A stretch of 64,000 nt of DNA from Todiramphus chloris collaris (taxonomy: Eukaryota; Chordata; Aves; Coraciiformes; Alcedinidae): the NCBI GenBank assembly GCA_025345505.1, contig JANVCC010000013.1, positions 647,215-711,214 on the forward strand, written 5' to 3'. The position numbers and the translations under genes are program-made. The notes below the pieces were generated by a model. The model was not told the origin of the DNA. It worked only from the letters and a program-made list of their open reading frames with translations, and did no database searches. Shown here piece by piece: positions 61,567 through 64,000 of this stretch; within the stretch, counting starts at the first letter, position 1; each line of letters opens with the position of its first letter.

Positions 61567-64000
61567 TATAATAATAAAAATACTAAAATAAAATAATAAA
61601 ATACTGAATACGATTATTTTTAAGACAATAGACTGAGAGTCAGGCTAAATTAATATGCATTGAGCACCGTGCAGCAATGCCAGACAAATTGCCATACTCA
61701 AGCTAGCTTGTTGACAATTGCCTTTAGTATTTCTAACATGTGTGGCCCTCTTTAGTGTGGACACATTCCAGGAACAGTTGGCCATGTGCATTCACTGCGC
61801 ATCTTAGATATGCTTCTGACACTCATTCTCCAAGGAATTGTTCTGTGAGCCTCAAAATCATTCTAATAAACCAGAATATATCTTCTTACAATTTTCTGCA
61901 GCTAAAATTCCTGTGAAACCATTGAAAACTGGACATGCAAAGAAAGATTATGCTTAGGAATTACCAGCTTGTTTGAATCTCTGGACCGGAATCGCCTCCA
62001 GCTAACACCAGTATAAATCACAAGCCTTTCTCTGACACCGCTGAAATTATATGCAAAAGCTACTGCCACAAGAAAAAAAAAAAAAAAAAAAAAGGAGATT
62101 AGTCTGGCTGGATGTTTTCATTGGTAAAGGAATTAAAAATTGCTATTTATTTCATCCTGAACTCATCAGTTCTCCAACCAGTTTGTCCCTGTCTTCAGTG
62201 CAAAAGGGAAATACATTGGGTCTGGTCTCAGGTTTCTGGTGAGAGATGATTAATAGTTACAACTCCTCCAAGCAGCCAACTCTGCTAGCACAAGCCTTAT
62301 CCACCACCACAGACCACTGGTTGTTTCCTTCTCAAACACCACAACCCACTCCTGGGGATTCGATAGCTTCAGATCCCCGCCCAGACAAGGGAGGTGCTCT
62401 CTGTTGGCAGGAGCCGTCCCCATTAGTGGAATCTGTGGTAACATAAACTAGCCAAGCTTGAGAACATAAAACCAACGCTGCCTTTCCAATTGTATTTAGC
62501 TGGTTTGAATAAACACCCTGGCAGGAGGATTGGAGAGCTGATGGTAACTTCCTATTTGCAAAGGTTGCCTGTGAACTCAACAAGAAATAGCCTGGTCTCC
62601 TTGAGCCATCTGTGTCGCATAAGCATTCGGTACATTAGCACGGGAATTGAATTTGGGCATGCAAAGCTGCCTGCACTTTGTGACTGTGGGTCTTTTCACC
62701 CATCTTTTGTGCATGTTCTTCCTTGTAAATGTGTACCTCCTGCAGTACGTTTTCAAAGGGAATCAAGAAAGAAAACTAAAATCTACATGTATTAGTATTC
62801 CTATTTAATTTAATATCAGCTTACAAGGTGGAAATTAAAATGATTTTTCTGTCACTGTTATCTCTCTTCACTTGGCAAAGATCGATTTCCTTCTTCCCCA
62901 CTGCTTACTAATAAGACATCTGAAAACTAAGATGGTTTTTTGTTTACTTCCTTGTTTAAATCAGCTTTCTCAACTAAGGACAGCTTTGGCAATATATTTG
63001 CTTTTTAACTTGAGATTTCTGTGTTGGCTCAGACTCCGCCAGTGACAGAACATCAAACACGGAGAGGCTATATATTTTTAATTACTCAGGGATGCCCTTG
63101 TGCATAAGTACATGCAAATTAAACAAGCAGAATTCAAAACCTGTTCAGAACAGATTGCACACATTACACAATCAGTCACATTTTGGGCTCAGAAATGATG
63201 GTGCACTATTTTGCTTCTCATGCTGACAAGTACGGAGGTATCAGCCATCACTCAGTACAGCGTCATGCCATTGCTACTGCTGTGTCTGACACTGCCAGGT
63301 TTGGTACCACTTTCTCGAGAGCTGACAAGCCAAAGAAGGCGGATGGCAACGCAGAAATGCTTGAGTGTGAGAATCAGCTGAACAATTAGTCTATGTGGAA
63401 TTACGCCTTCGTGCAAAGGAAATACTAGTGTTCAGCATGAAGATTAGGAAAAATCAGATTCTTTAATGTCTCAGAGAATCTGATGTGAGCACCTAACTGC
63501 CTGCCTCCAGAACCTGGCCCTCCCTTGAAATGGGGAGGATAAACTACTGAGCAAAGTTGTTGTTTGGAGTCCATGCTGCATTTTATGAACTTGTACCCCA
63601 GTAGCCTTACAGCTCCAGCCAAGAGGTACTTATTTCAGAAGACAAAAAATGTTCAGTGAAAATCTTGCAGTGTAAAGCAGTCACACTGAAAGGAAAAGAA
63701 AGGAAACACGGGCCATCTGCATATTGCAGATGAGGAACTAAAACACTAGAGACGGAGGCAGCACAGTGGGTGTCCCTGAAGAGCTGACCGTTCCTCCTGT
63801 ATGAAAAGCTGAGCTTTTTCAAAAAGTTGAGTAATGTGTCCTGTAGCACATTCACTTGGGATATTATCTCATAGCCTTTAGATATTTCACCGTGTCAGAA
63901 GTCTCCTTATTTAACAGCCTAGCATTTATCTTTCACATTTTCTTTCCATTGCCCATTCTTAAATCCCCATGCTCAGCATTAACAAGATATTTTCCTCTTG
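61567..64000. other. Unassigned right edge
   Basis: About 2.4 kb without a recognised gene. It contains an (AATAAA/AATA)-rich stretch next to the CR1 and a run of 21 adenines at 62073-62093. Open frames at 62490-62795 plus, 62332-62583 minus and 63607-63855 minus have no known motif. Confidence 0.45.
62073..62093. repeat. Adenine homopolymer (21 A)
   Basis: A run of 21 adenines. It could be the tail of an old retroposed transcript on the plus strand, but the sequence before it matches nothing that I recognise and no target-site duplication was found. Confidence 0.9.

Noticed and set aside
1-64000. tRNA, rRNA, CRISPR arrays, operons or bacterial mobile elements
   Set aside because: None seen. 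The whole window has vertebrate repeat content and gene structure.

Overview
The window looks like nuclear DNA of a bird. It holds at least eight fragments of chicken-repeat-1 (CR1) LINEs, several ending in the ATTCTATG-type tail. It has two copies of a solo LTR with the TGTCATGG...ACCAGGACA ends common in avian endogenous retroviruses, and a fragment of the OR14-like (gamma-c) olfactory receptor family that is expanded in birds. There are no Alu/B1-type SINEs and no bacterial or plasmid features. Coding density is very low.

Left part (1-8.6 kb). A CpG-rich island at about 7.78-8.56 kb carries the first coding exon of a minus-strand gene: a start codon, 20 codons of a typical signal peptide, then a good splice donor. 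Everything left of it is most simply read as intron 1, because I found no further exon before the window edge. Inside this presumed intron, on the opposite strand, lies a decayed retroviral pol (protease, reverse transcriptase, RNase H and integrase pieces in order, about 1.15-3.33 kb), perhaps with a non-coding 3' tail to about 4.19 kb.

Middle (8.6-60.6 kb). This is intergenic DNA in which I recognise no intact gene. It holds CR1 fragments (about 9.35, 15.4, 15.8, 30.0, 34.2, 43.6 and 48.8-51.0 kb), two related solo LTRs (19.75-20.55 and 40.99-41.76 kb), short tandem duplications, a pyrimidine-rich minisatellite and a few perfect inverted repeats that may be regulatory. The CR1 at 48.8-51.0 kb is the longest and still shows most of its reverse-transcriptase domain in three frames.

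Right part (60.6-64 kb). A truncated olfactory receptor pseudogene (TM6-TM7 only) is followed by another CR1 3' end, then by unassigned DNA.

No operon-like or multi-gene system is present. The main biology is one promoter with a signal-peptide exon, a gene-poor flank and a record of old retroelements. The most informative leads are the identity of the minus-strand gene, the antisense ERV in its intron, the LTR pair, and a few inverted repeats containing transcription-factor-like motifs.
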